64,000 nucleotides of DNA, taken from positions 33,448-97,447 of the forward strand of contig UPXS01000008.1 in NCBI GenBank assembly GCA_900538355.1, in the 5' to 3' direction. Positions 26,973 to 35,994 of this stretch are shown piece after piece (the stretch's first letter is position 1; each line of letters begins with the position of its first letter). Origin of the DNA: an uncultured Veillonella sp. GTDB lineage: Bacteria; Bacillota; Negativicutes; Veillonellales; Veillonellaceae. The notes beneath the pieces were generated by a model, which was given only the letters and a program-made list of their open reading frames with translations, was not told the DNA's origin and ran no database searches. The position numbers and the translations under genes are program-made.

Positions 26973-29824
26973 CCTGTAATAGATTGAGCCATATCAAATA
27001 CAGAACGTTGACATGTAAATAACCAGATTTGTTGGTTCTTTCCAATTTCAGCTAATAGTTCTAATGCGCTCCGTTGACGGTTTTCATCAAAGCGTACGAG
27101 GATATCATCCAAGATAATCGGCAAGGATTCAACTTGGTAAGAGAATACCTTAGCTAGTGCTAGTCGCAATGCCAAGTATACTTGGTCAGCCAAGCCGCTA
27201 GACCAGTACTTAAGCTCTAATCGCTCTCCATTGCCATTAACCAAGGCTACCCCTTCATTGATACCGAGAACATCGAAGGTATAGATACCGCCAGTCAAAC
27301 GTTCTATATAAGAAGATGCAAGCTCTAACATATGAGGCTGTTTTTCTTGCTCATAGGACTGTTGAGCCTTATCCATGCAGTGGCTCATCAACACTTGGGT
27401 AGCCCAATCTTCGAGAGCAGATTCTAATTCATTTTGCAACGCTTCCCGTTCTTGAAGCATTTGGTGTTGCTCTTGGTCAGAACCTAGGGCACGCATAGAT
27501 TCTACAATTTGACCACGACGTTCATACAAGATAGCCAACTTATCTTCAATAGAAGCTATTTCTCGTTCAGAATGGGCTAACTCATCTAACCAATTATCCT
27601 TATTGCCTTCACGCAAGCGACGATAGAATAAATCTTTATTCTCCGCATCAGGAGCTAATAAATCTAACTGTACCTGACTTTGCTTATAAATGGTTTGCCA
27701 TTGCTTGTATTGGTCTTCATCGATAAGATGTTGACGATACTCGTTAGAGCTTTCCATGCCAGCCTTGTGCAATAGCTCTTGTTGACGAAGTAGCAATTCT
27801 TTTTCTTTGCGGTGCCAATTATCGTATTCATTGCGGAAGCTTTTACGTTGTGCTTCCTTTTGTTCCCATACAATTTTATTTTGTTGGAAGTTTTTATATT
27901 GGTTATAAATACGTTTTAACTCTGTAGGCGATACAGGAGCCTCAACACCAAGGTTATACCACAAGGTCATGGCTTGGTCTTCGATAACACGTAGGCCTTC
28001 TTTATGCTCTGCTAAGCGCTTTTCATAACCTTCAATAGTACGTAACTGTTCATGGTACTGATCGTACTCTTGTTTGAGACCGAAGAAATCATCTTCGTTA
28101 AGGCTCTTCGCCGCACCTTGAGGCAACCAATTCTGCCAAGCTGCAAGGGCTTCATCATAAATAGCTTGCAACGTATGACCTTCTTGGATCCAACGATCAA
28201 GATGTGCTGCACCCTCTATGGATGGAATTGGGCTCACCACAGGTGTTGCGGCTTTCACAAGTGCCTCTAACTGATGTTCTACATCAGATTTACGAGATGA
28301 CAAGATTTGTAACTCATAATTCAGTTTAGATACATCAGAATTGCCGTTATGACGTCTCCATGTAGCATACCAGAACAATGCCATAGATAGGATTAATAGT
28401 ATAAAGCCGCCAATCGTATAGAGTACAGACTCTAATACTAATAAGCCTGCTAATACGAGTAAAACGCCAATCACTGCAGCTACGCCACTAATGCGTTGTA
28501 ACCACTTTGGCAAATTGGTCGGTTGTGCATCAGGACCATAGCTATCCCGTTTTTCCACAACTCGATCAATATCCATCAAGATAAGCTCTAGTTCACGTTC
28601 AAGATGCTCTTTTTTCGCCAAATCCTCTTCGCTGTAATTTGGTAACGATGCTCCGTCGAGATTGGCTGCTGGCAAATCATCAGATGCCTCAGCAGGTTTG
28701 CGATCTTGCCAGTGTAATAATTGATCTTTAGCAGTGCGCAAGCGACTTGCTAAGCGCTCACCTTCAAACCAATTCACATCGTCAGCCATCGGCTCATCAT
28801 CACGCCATGCAGAATGCATAGAACGAGAAAACTCTAATTGTTCTCGTACTTTAAAAATGTATGCATCCCCTTCTTCACACTCCCGGCGCAATTGTTCCCA
28901 CTTGGCACCTTGTTGGATAAGGTCTTCAATATCTTGACCATACGTACCAAATGGACTATCCGGGCTAAAGTTAGCTGGCATCAAGGCAGCTTCCTTTTCC
29001 TGCCACAACTGCATATTGTCTCGAGCTCGTTTGATTTCCTCATCGATACGAAGGAACTCATCACGACTCAAGGCAAGCTCACTATTGTACTGTTGCATAT
29101 GCATACGCGCTTCTTCGCTACGGCGATACGTATCCCATGCGCGCAATACGACGTCTATACCATCGCGGTATTCCTTCCACTCTTGCAACTGACCTTGTAA
29201 TTCTGCCTCAGTCTGTTCCGTGCTGTGAAAGACTTTTTGCAATTCTACATATTGCGTTTCATGCTCGGCTAAATGGCTTAACTTTTGACGATTTTCTTTA
29301 AGCTCATCCATCAACACATTGATGCGGCGTTTACCATTGGAGGATGCTACCAATAAATCGGTAGCCCCTTTTTCAACGTCTTTTACAACAGAGCCTAAAT
29401 GTTCGCCACCTTCAGCGCCGAAGAAGCGAGACCGAACCTCTACCTCTTGCAACACATCGAGGCCTTGTAAATCATCTAGAGTTAACCCGAAGATACGGTT
29501 ATATGTTTTTTTATCGATACCATGCCACCAATGTTGAGCTGGCTCCTCATGAATGGCAGGATGTCCAGGACTGTAAAAGTCTAGTTGTTTACCCTTACGA
29601 CCGATGTAGTAGCTTTCACCATTACGATCCACATCGAGGGCACCAGTCATAGGGCCATAAGCCTTATGTGTGCCGCCGAATAAAAGAGTTCGCATCCCTT
29701 CAAGAAGAGATGTTTTACCACTTTCATTAGGACCATACATGAGCTGAACCCCATGTTCACCAGTAGTGAAAGACCAGTCGCGATACGGGCCAAATTCATC
29801 AAATCGTATGCGTTTAATGTTCAT
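26942..29824 (-). CDS. SMC-like AAA ATPase of the YhaN family
   Basis: A 960-residue Rad50/SMC-like ATPase. The Walker A is YGPNESGKTSLL near residue 33; the ABC-type signature and Walker B are near the C-terminus (LKYWSSGLADQVYLALRLALA, then LPIILDDILVRFDENR). Between them lie long coiled coils and, unusually for a Rad50 relative, a hydrophobic hairpin around residues 448-492 that should anchor it to the membrane, as described for YhaN-type proteins. It overlaps the upstream nuclease gene by 11 nt. The pair probably acts on DNA ends, like SbcCD. Function beyond that is inference. Confidence 0.85.
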   Translation of the reverse strand: MNIKRIRFDEFGPYRDWSFTTGEHGVQLMYGPNESGKTSLLEGMRTLLFGGTHKAYGPMTGALDVDRNGESYYIGRKGKQLDFYSPGHPAIHEEPAQHWWHGIDKKTYNRIFGLTLDDLQGLDVLQEVEVRSRFFGAEGGEHLGSVVKDVEKGATDLLVASSNGKRRINVLMDELKENRQKLSHLAEHETQYVELQKVFHSTEQTEAELQGQLQEWKEYRDGIDVVLRAWDTYRRSEEARMHMQQYNSELALSRDEFLRIDEEIKRARDNMQLWQEKEAALMPANFSPDSPFGTYGQDIEDLIQQGAKWEQLRRECEEGDAYIFKVREQLEFSRSMHSAWRDDEPMADDVNWFEGERLASRLRTAKDQLLHWQDRKPAEASDDLPAANLDGASLPNYSEEDLAKKEHLERELELILMDIDRVVEKRDSYGPDAQPTNLPKWLQRISGVAAVIGVLLVLAGLLVLESVLYTIGGFILLILSMALFWYATWRRHNGNSDVSKLNYELQILSSRKSDVEHQLEALVKAATPVVSPIPSIEGAAHLDRWIQEGHTLQAIYDEALAAWQNWLPQGAAKSLNEDDFFGLKQEYDQYHEQLRTIEGYEKRLAEHKEGLRVIEDQAMTLWYNLGVEAPVSPTELKRIYNQYKNFQQNKIVWEQKEAQRKSFRNEYDNWHRKEKELLLRQQELLHKAGMESSNEYRQHLIDEDQYKQWQTIYKQSQVQLDLLAPDAENKDLFYRRLREGNKDNWLDELAHSEREIASIEDKLAILYERRGQIVESMRALGSDQEQHQMLQEREALQNELESALEDWATQVLMSHCMDKAQQSYEQEKQPHMLELASSYIERLTGGIYTFDVLGINEGVALVNGNGERLELKYWSSGLADQVYLALRLALAKVFSYQVESLPIILDDILVRFDENRQRSALELLAEIGKNQQIWLFTCQRSVFDMAQSITGIDCHRLSRN

Positions 29825-31085
29825 CGTTAGCCCCCATCAATACAGTAACACCTTCAATTTCACAGCGCTTCAAGGCACGCAATAATAACTCATCACTCAA
29901 CAAATCGGCATATACACCTAAGCGTTTAAATTCAGGACGTTCTGCCAAAATTTGACGTGCTGTCTGTACTGCATTGCCGTCAACCATATCGTCATAGGCG
30001 CGCAAATAATCACCTACCACATCAGATAACAATCTACGCTCAGCTAAATTAATACTAGGACGCGTATTACACATCATGCGGTACGGCATAACGAATATAG
30101 ATTTACTCTTCTCTTCACTTTGAGACTCTTGCAACCATAGCTTACGCACCCCTTCTTGTGTACATAAACGATGCAATGGTCCTGTGCCTACGAGAACAAT
30201 AGAAAGCAAAATGTTTTTCTTATACTGTTTACGCAAATTCTCTTTTTTATGGCGTAAAATTTCTAAGAATTCTGCTTCCGTTTTCATGCCTGCAATATCA
30301 ATTTTGATTTCTTCAAAACGGATAGCACTGGTTTCAATAAATCGAGGTTCACAATGACCATTATGAGATACAGAAACAAGATAACACCCCTTAGGGCCTA
30401 TTTCTTTGCGGTGTAACCCTTGAGGATTGCCAGCATAGACAACGAGAGGTTCCTCGCTAAGAACTTGAGATTTATGAATATGTCCTAACGCCCAATAGTC
30501 CATAGCAGCCTCTGCTAGGTCTGTTAAACTACATGGACCAGTTACATTATGATTTTCAAAGCCCGCACTAGAACCTACCGTACCATGCATAACAGCAAGA
30601 GAAAACTCATCACGTTCAAAGGCGCGATATTGACGCGCATAATTGTCGCTTTCATTACCATGGCCGCAACTAATACCGTAAACGCCACCAATTTCAATAT
30701 TGTTAACAATCAATGGAAAACGTTGTACTTGTTCACTAGAGAATACATGTACATTGTCAGGCATCTGCAATTGAGCCTTCCAGCTTTCAGCCGGGTCATG
30801 ATTACCTTGCACCATATAAACTGCAATGCGATGCTCTGCCAAGCGATACATGGCACGTACAAAGCGTACTTGAGCCTCTAAATTATGATCTTCGCTATTA
30901 TAAATATCACCAGCTATGACAACAGCATGAACATGCTCATCAATAGCAGTGTCAATAATTGTATCAAAGGCTACATAGGTAGCTTCACTCACGGCGCGAT
31001 CAACGGCGCGGCTAATACCTGTAGCATATTGGAAGGGTGCCCCTAAATGCAGGTCACCACAGTGTATAAATCGAAATGGCTGCAT
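29814..31085 (-). CDS. SbcD/YhaO-type metallophosphoesterase (DNA exonuclease)
   Basis: A 423-residue calcineurin-like phosphoesterase. The metal-binding motifs are complete: HCGDLHLG (residues 9-16), IAGDIYN, VQGNHDP, MHGTVG and WALGHIHKSQV, the set found in SbcD/Mre11 nucleases. Translationally coupled to the SMC-like ATPase that follows, it makes a YhaO/YhaN module presumed to process DNA ends or nascent DNA. It is the first gene of this two-gene operon, upstream of which the divergent bioB region begins. Confidence 0.87.
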   Translation of the reverse strand: MQPFRFIHCGDLHLGAPFQYATGISRAVDRAVSEATYVAFDTIIDTAIDEHVHAVVIAGDIYNSEDHNLEAQVRFVRAMYRLAEHRIAVYMVQGNHDPAESWKAQLQMPDNVHVFSSEQVQRFPLIVNNIEIGGVYGISCGHGNESDNYARQYRAFERDEFSLAVMHGTVGSSAGFENHNVTGPCSLTDLAEAAMDYWALGHIHKSQVLSEEPLVVYAGNPQGLHRKEIGPKGCYLVSVSHNGHCEPRFIETSAIRFEEIKIDIAGMKTEAEFLEILRHKKENLRKQYKKNILLSIVLVGTGPLHRLCTQEGVRKLWLQESQSEEKSKSIFVMPYRMMCNTRPSINLAERRLLSDVVGDYLRAYDDMVDGNAVQTARQILAERPEFKRLGVYADLLSDELLLRALKRCEIEGVTVLMGANDEH

Positions 31086-31216
31086 CTATATCCACTCCTT
31101 ATATTAGTACTTTTATTATAGTTATATATAGTAATTACAATTCTCTATTATACTACAAAACCCTAAAGATTACTTAAAAATAACTATCAATAATACGTTA
31201 ACGTTGATACTAAATG

Positions 31217-31277
31217 TAGTCTCTAAAATTGGGTGTAACCTACCTATTCTCCCCTATTCAGAACAACCTAGAGACTA
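31217..31277. repeat. Perfect 9-bp inverted repeat upstream of bioB
   Basis: TAGTCTCTA (31217-31225) and TAGAGACTA (31269-31277) enclose 43 nt. It lies upstream of the bioB promoter and operators, in the divergent region. Purpose unknown; it is not followed by a clear T-tract. Confidence 0.6.
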
Positions 31278-31288
31278 TATTAATATTT

Positions 31289-31319
31289 TTGTTAACTCAA
31301 AAATACATTAAGTTGACAA
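31289..31319 (+). promoter_or_regulatory. BirA operator 1 of bioB
   Basis: TTGTTAAC, 15 nt, GTTGACAA: a near-perfect biotin-repressor palindrome. Its right arm contains the -35 box of the bioB promoter. Confidence 0.8.
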
Positions 31320-31341
31320 TTTATGCACTAACGTTTACAAT
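31313..31341 (+). promoter_or_regulatory. bioB promoter
   Basis: TTGACA (31313-31318) and TACAAT (31336-31341) with a 17-nt spacer. Predicted start near 31348. The overlap with both operators means that bound BirA-biotin would exclude RNA polymerase. Confidence 0.8.
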
Positions 31342-31345
31342 CAAA

Positions 31346-31379
31346 TTGTCAATATATTATGTTTTTATTAAGTTAACAA
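31346..31379 (+). promoter_or_regulatory. BirA operator 2 of bioB
   Basis: TTGTCAAT, 18 nt, GTTAACAA spans the predicted transcription start and leader. The spacer is 2-3 nt longer than in operator 1, so affinity may be lower. Confidence 0.55.
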
Positions 31380-31392
31380 TTAGGAGGCTATT

Positions 31393-32421
31393 ATGGCTTT
31401 GCCTACAGATCAACAACCATCCCAGGTGGGAACATACGAAAAAATCCTTACCATAGCAAACCGTATTATGCATGGTGGTGAAATTACAAAAGAAGAAGCA
31501 ATTGAGTTAATTCATACATCTGATGATGATACGATGATTCTACTCGCTATGGCAGATAAAATTCGTCAGCATTTCAATGACAACTCCGTGGATGTATGCG
31601 CCATTGTAAATGCACGATCTGGCAAATGTCCTGAAAACTGTAAATTCTGTGCTCAATCTGCACATCACGAAACAGGTGTTCAAGTATATCCGTTCATGGA
31701 TGATGAAAGCATCCTCGATGCGGCTCGCAAAGCCAAAGAGGCAGGCGCTATTCGCTTCTCCATCGTAACAAGTGGTCGTAATACTAATAACCCAAACGAA
31801 TTTGACCAAATCATTCGCGTATTAGGCCGCATTAAAGATGAAGTGGGCCTCGAAATTTGCTGTTCTCTTGGTTTGTTAACTTATGAACAAGCTCTCAAAT
31901 TGAAAGAAGTGGGTGTAACTCGATACCACTCCAATATCGAAACAGCACCTAGTCACTTCCCAGATATTTGTACAACCCATTCCTACGAAGACAAAATGTC
32001 TACTATCGACAACGCTCAAAAAGCAGGCATTCGCGTTTGCTCTGGCGGCATCCTTGGTCTTAACGAAACATTAGAACAACGCGTAGAAATGGCATTCGAG
32101 CTTAAACGCTTGCATATTGACTCTGTACCACTCAATATTTTAAACCCTGTTAAAGGTACTCCATTTGAAAGCAATAAAGCGTTACGTCCATTAGATATTT
32201 TACGTACCTTCGCTGTATTCCGTTTCATTTTGCCAAACGCATTGATTCGTACAGCTGGCGGTCGTGAAGTCAATCTTCGTGACTTACAGGCTTATGCTTT
32301 AAAAGGTGGCCTTAACGGTATCATGGTTGGTGGCTACTTAACAACTGGTGGTCGTTCTCCACAAGACGATCTCCAAATGATTCAAGACTTGGAATTAAAC
32401 CGCAACTCTGCCCAAGTTTAA
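31393..32421 (+). CDS. bioB: Biotin synthase
   Basis: BioB is the radical-SAM enzyme that inserts sulfur into dethiobiotin. The radical-SAM cysteines are C79, C83 and C86 (GKCPENCKFCAQSAHH). Further conserved segments are YHSNIETAPSHFPDICTTHSYEDK, CSGGILGLNE and VPLNILNPVKGTPFE. The length of 342 residues is typical, and AGGAGG precedes the ATG. The gene is alone, 27 kb from bioDA, but all carry BirA-like sites, so they probably form one regulon. bioF, bioC and bioH are not in the window. Confidence 0.97.
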   Translation: MALPTDQQPSQVGTYEKILTIANRIMHGGEITKEEAIELIHTSDDDTMILLAMADKIRQHFNDNSVDVCAIVNARSGKCPENCKFCAQSAHHETGVQVYPFMDDESILDAARKAKEAGAIRFSIVTSGRNTNNPNEFDQIIRVLGRIKDEVGLEICCSLGLLTYEQALKLKEVGVTRYHSNIETAPSHFPDICTTHSYEDKMSTIDNAQKAGIRVCSGGILGLNETLEQRVEMAFELKRLHIDSVPLNILNPVKGTPFESNKALRPLDILRTFAVFRFILPNALIRTAGGREVNLRDLQAYALKGGLNGIMVGGYLTTGGRSPQDDLQMIQDLELNRNSAQV

Positions 32422-32501
32422 ATTCTGTATATACCATTCTCCTCTGAGGATGTTGTATATAAAAAATATTCCTAAGATTTATAAATTTTTTACACATATA
32501 A

Positions 32502-32540
32502 AAAAGAACCATCTAGTTTGCTGTGCTAGATGGTTCTTTT
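32502..32540. terminator. Bidirectional terminator between bioB and the secreted protein gene
   Basis: AAAAGAACCATCTAG pairs with CTAGATGGTTCTTTT over 15 bp. It reaches the stop codon of the convergent gene. Confidence 0.88.
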
Positions 32541-32901
32541 ATTGCCATAATAAATTATAAATGGCTTGACCATTTGTATTGCCTTCAATAGGTTCAGGGT
32601 TTTCATTGAACTCTACATTTTCATAGGGTGTACCGTCTGCCATGTACGCATCTACCTTTAATGTTTCCATGGTACGGTTATATCTACTTATATACACTTT
32701 ATATCGCAATTCGTCGCCACCCAGTTCATTGACCCGCAGCCACAAAAGCGCATCATAATCACTTTTTTGAACACTGTCGTTGTCAATAAATAATTGGTTT
32801 CCTGATGCATCTGGTCCAACATAGTACCAGTCCGTTGCGTTAGCAGTCCCCCCTATACTGAGTAGCCACAAAAGGGACAATATGGTAAATATTTTCCTCA
32901 T
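32539..32901 (-). CDS. Small secreted protein, surface-adhesin-E-like
   Basis: A 120-residue protein with a signal peptide (about residues 1-22, ending TANA) and a mature part with the pattern WYYVGPDASGNQLFIDNDSVQKSDYDALLWLRV. That resembles the small surface-adhesin protein E-like domain found in several secreted proteins of Negativicutes and Proteobacteria (family assignment is by memory of the pattern). No lipobox is present, so it is probably periplasmic or surface-exposed. It is monocistronic. Confidence 0.65.
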   Translation of the reverse strand: MRKIFTILSLLWLLSIGGTANATDWYYVGPDASGNQLFIDNDSVQKSDYDALLWLRVNELGGDELRYKVYISRYNRTMETLKVDAYMADGTPYENVEFNENPEPIEGNTNGQAIYNLLWQ

Positions 32902-33116
32902 ATGACTGCTCCTCTCATGCTATAGAGCTGTATACTTTATAAAACTCTAATAGCCATTAAACCTTTATAAAATATACAACTTCTCCTTTATATATAATAC
33001 CAAAATTGCCCCATATTTATCAACAATAATTAAACTTAATTATTATCTTTTTTAGAATTTCAAGAAATTAAAAGAAATTTCTTAAAAAACTTCATTTTCG
33101 ACTCATCTATTGTTCT

Positions 33117-33122
33117 TATAAT
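33117..33122 (+). promoter_or_regulatory. -10 box of the putative small RNA
   Basis: A perfect TATAAT 7 nt before the base of the predicted RNA's closing stem. The -35 (ATTTTC at 33094-33099 for a 17-nt spacer) is weak; the upstream region is very A/T-rich and could serve as an UP element. Confidence 0.5.
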
Positions 33123-33125
33123 GAC

Positions 33126-33297
33126 AATGTCAAATGATAAATAGAGGTAACAATTCCCTGGTTACCATACGTGTATTTATCTCCCGACAAGTATTACTAA
33201 CCCCAAACCTACTACTTGTTTAAATACATGGTTCATTTGATATTAATACTAACACTCCCCTTACATGAAAAAAGGACTCCAGTTGGAGTCCTTTTTT
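33126..33297 (+). ncRNA. Candidate structured small RNA with its own terminator
   Basis: No open reading frame occupies this stretch, but it folds: closing stem 33126-33137 with 33233-33244 (12 bp, one G-U), hairpin 33146-33151 with 33161-33166 (6 bp, 9-nt loop), long arm 33170-33179 with 33221-33230 (10 bp, one G-U) continued by 33187-33193 with 33213-33219 (7 bp) and a C-rich 19-nt loop. A 14-bp terminator (33268-33281 with 33284-33297) with a T6 tract follows. No gene follows on this strand, so it is a stand-alone RNA and not a leader. I do not recognise the family; 6S RNA is one possibility to test. Confidence 0.6.
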
Positions 33298-33340
33298 CGT
33301 TGTCAAAAATACCTATATACAATCCCTAAAACCATAAAAA

Positions 33341-33383
33341 ACCCTCAAAGACTTAACTACATAAGCAATTAAGCCTTTGAGGG
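33341..33383 (-). terminator. Terminator after the CO dehydrogenase gene
   Basis: ACCCTCAAAG (33341-33350) pairs with CTTTGAGGGT (33374-33383), with an inner CTTAA/TTAAG pair and six T on the minus strand. Confidence 0.87.
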
Positions 33384-33424
33384 TATTATTATGTACAAAA
33401 TGTACTATTTAATTCGACTGTAGT

Positions 33425-35593
33425 TTATTTTACTTCAGCCCAGCCTAAAGCAGCACGTTTAGCATCGATATCTGCTAAGATTTTTTCAGCTACTTTAGCA
33501 GGATCTGTATTTACATACATAACAGAACCTAAGATGTCTTTAGTGTCTTCTTTAAGCCATTTTGTAACAGCATCAGAGCCTTGTGTAGGTGGCTCAACAC
33601 AGTGGTAAGAGTTGATACCCATCAAGCGGAAGCCAAGGGATGCATCAATACCTTTTTCGTTGGACCATTCAGGGCTAGACATTGCAAATGGCATTTGTGG
33701 CAAGTTAAGGCCTAATTCACCAGCAATACCAGCGAAAATACCAGAGGAACGTGCATTATCTACACATTCGCCAACATGCCATACTGGCGGTTGATCATCG
33801 CCCAAGAACTCTTGCAATGCAGGGCTACATTTTTTAATAGCATCTGTATTACAGTAACCAAGTTTCATCAATGGGAAGGATGCACAACCATTTGTTAAGA
33901 TGATACAGCCATTTTTGATAAGTGTATCAACGATATCTACAGTTGCTTTTTCGTAGATAACGCGAGGGTTGGAACAACCTACTACGTTAACGATACCACG
34001 AACTTTACCAGATTTTAAAGCCTCTGCCAATGGTTTGAAGGAACCATAATGTTTAACAGTGGACTCTGGAGAGAAACCAACTTCTGCAGTGATTTCGTAT
34101 GGCGGAATGAATACAGGCATACCTTTGCGCAATTCATGAGCTTCAAGAGCACGATCCAAGATTTTGCGAGCCAATTCTTTTGTTTCAGCCAAGTTAGTGT
34201 GGTGATGATCGTAACCGATGTGTTCTGCACCTGGTAAACGAGCTGCATCAGATGTTGTGATAACTTTTGTGTTGAAGCAACGTGCTACGTCCATGATAGC
34301 AGGGTAAACGTCTTGAACGTCAGCTACCCAGCAGTCAAGAGCGCCTGTACCAAGTACAAGTTCAGCACCGATAGCATTACACAATGGAATAACATTTTCA
34401 TAACGGTACATGCTGGACAAACCAGAGCAGCAGATACCGTAGAATTGGATACCTTTAGCACCGATAGCTTTTGCTTTTTCTAAGTACTCTTCGGATGCAC
34501 CAATTGTACAAATTTGAGATACTAATGTTGGCAAGTGACCATGAACAGCGATATTAACATAACCTTTTTTCAAGGCACCGATGTTAACTTTAGATGTACG
34601 GCGGCCACCTTGACCGAATAACGCATCAGTAGCGATATCTGCTGCCACTACGCCTGTGAATGTGAAAGCAAGACCACAACGCAAGAATTGTTTCATGTTG
34701 CTTTCCCAATCGCCATCTGTACCTACGCATGTACGGTGGTATGCATCAAAGGCTTCATTGTACGCGGAAATAGGCAAGATGTCCAAGTTTTTCCAAACTT
34801 CGCGACGTTCAGCAGGAGCTAATGCGGTAATTGTTTTATATTCGCCTGGCAATGCACGGCTCAAATCTTCTAATAGAACATCTGCCAAGTCATTTGCCAC
34901 TTCTTTTAAGGAACGGCCTTCTTCAGGGATGTTGAAAGCTTTACATACAGTACGAATTTTTTCTTCGCCCATAATTGGAATATCCAATTGGTCATTAGCA
35001 GCAGCTTTCAAAGAAATCAAAATTTCACGAGCATGCGCACCATGTTGAGTCAAACCACCTGCTGCTGCGCGTGTCATATTACGAGCTACAATAAGATCAG
35101 CATCAGCACCGCAGACACCACGAGGGCTCTTAGGTGTAATTTTACATGGACCCATGAAGCAAACACGACAACATACGCCAGCAATACCAAAAGTACATTG
35201 TGGTTGTTGTTTATCAAAACGGTCAAACACTGTATCGCAACCAATTTGCTCCATGCGAAGAATCATTTCGCGTACAGCAGGATCTGGTGTTTGTTCGATA
35301 ACATCTTGTTTTGTAGGCCATGTTTTACGGTACTCTGCAACAGCTTTCATGTAATCGTTTACGCCATGTTCATGAGGTACCCCTGGTTCGTGAGTGTGTG
35401 GCACCCATTTATCCGTAGGCAACGCTTTGCCATGACTATGGTCATGGTCATGATGGTGATCATGGTCGTGATCGTGATGGTGACCGCCACAATGGCAGTG
35501 CTCATGGTCATGATGATGGTCATGATCATGATGGTGATGATGTTCACCATGGCTATGGTCATGGGTATTTTTATTTTCCACATCTTTACTCAT
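33425..35593 (-). CDS. cooS: Anaerobic Ni-CO dehydrogenase catalytic subunit with His-rich N-terminus
   Basis: CooS oxidises CO to CO2 at a Ni-4Fe-5S cluster. The 722-residue chain has the family motifs: the cysteine cluster FGIAGVCCRVCFMGPCKITP with RGVCGAD (around 135-165), GICCSGLSSMYR near 395, GTGALDCWVADVQ, NVVGCSNPR, LTNGCASFP and HVGECVDNARS. Ahead of this sits an extension of about 55 residues made mostly of His, Asp and Glu, probably for nickel storage or delivery. No cooC, cooF, acs or hydrogenase gene is nearby, so the electron partner is unknown. AGGAGG precedes the start; a strong promoter lies about 130 nt upstream. Confidence 0.94.
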   Translation of the reverse strand: MSKDVENKNTHDHSHGEHHHHHDHDHHHDHEHCHCGGHHHDHDHDHHHDHDHSHGKALPTDKWVPHTHEPGVPHEHGVNDYMKAVAEYRKTWPTKQDVIEQTPDPAVREMILRMEQIGCDTVFDRFDKQQPQCTFGIAGVCCRVCFMGPCKITPKSPRGVCGADADLIVARNMTRAAAGGLTQHGAHAREILISLKAAANDQLDIPIMGEEKIRTVCKAFNIPEEGRSLKEVANDLADVLLEDLSRALPGEYKTITALAPAERREVWKNLDILPISAYNEAFDAYHRTCVGTDGDWESNMKQFLRCGLAFTFTGVVAADIATDALFGQGGRRTSKVNIGALKKGYVNIAVHGHLPTLVSQICTIGASEEYLEKAKAIGAKGIQFYGICCSGLSSMYRYENVIPLCNAIGAELVLGTGALDCWVADVQDVYPAIMDVARCFNTKVITTSDAARLPGAEHIGYDHHHTNLAETKELARKILDRALEAHELRKGMPVFIPPYEITAEVGFSPESTVKHYGSFKPLAEALKSGKVRGIVNVVGCSNPRVIYEKATVDIVDTLIKNGCIILTNGCASFPLMKLGYCNTDAIKKCSPALQEFLGDDQPPVWHVGECVDNARSSGIFAGIAGELGLNLPQMPFAMSSPEWSNEKGIDASLGFRLMGINSYHCVEPPTQGSDAVTKWLKEDTKDILGSVMYVNTDPAKVAEKILADIDAKRAALGWAEVK

Positions 35594-35608
35594 AATAAAC
35601 CTCCTAGG

Positions 35609-35622
35609 GGCCTACGTAGGCC
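35609..35622. promoter_or_regulatory. Palindrome in the cooS leader
   Basis: GGCCTACGTAGGCC is a perfect 14-bp palindrome immediately before the cooS ribosome binding site, within the transcribed leader. It could be an operator or an RNA hairpin affecting translation. Confidence 0.5.
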
Positions 35623-35725
35623 AACTGACAATAACAAGAAAACATATTCTACTTTTATGCAAGTTAATTCCACCTCAACGATGGGTTTTAAATCCTATCT
35701 CCAAAATATGTTTTAAACTACTATA

Positions 35726-35754
35726 AGTATATTTTCTGAAAGGACATTTGTCAA
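35726..35754 (-). promoter_or_regulatory. Predicted cooS promoter
   Basis: On the minus strand TTGACA (35749-35754) and TATACT (35726-35731) are 17 nt apart, predicting a leader of about 125 nt. Confidence 0.7.
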
Positions 35755-35851
35755 TTAAATTTTGAGAAAATTTTGACTCATTGTCGCCTAAAAACATTTG
35801 TATTTACTATATTTATCAAATTCGATATTTTCAGTTTCCTTTCATAAAACC

Positions 35852-35894
35852 AAAAGAGGTTAATTCCTGTTATTTTTAGGAATTAACCTCTTTT
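35852..35894 (-). terminator. Terminator after the second lysR-type gene
   Basis: A perfect 17-bp stem (35852-35868 with 35878-35894) with A4/T4 flanks. The rest of the 35755-35994 gap is AT-rich and shows no gene. Confidence 0.87.
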
Positions 35895-35994
35895 ATCTAT
35901 ATATCTTTTATCTATATGTGTATTTATTTATTAATATATATATGTTTATATGTATCTAAAAGCTACACCATTCTAATAGATCCATATGTATAAT

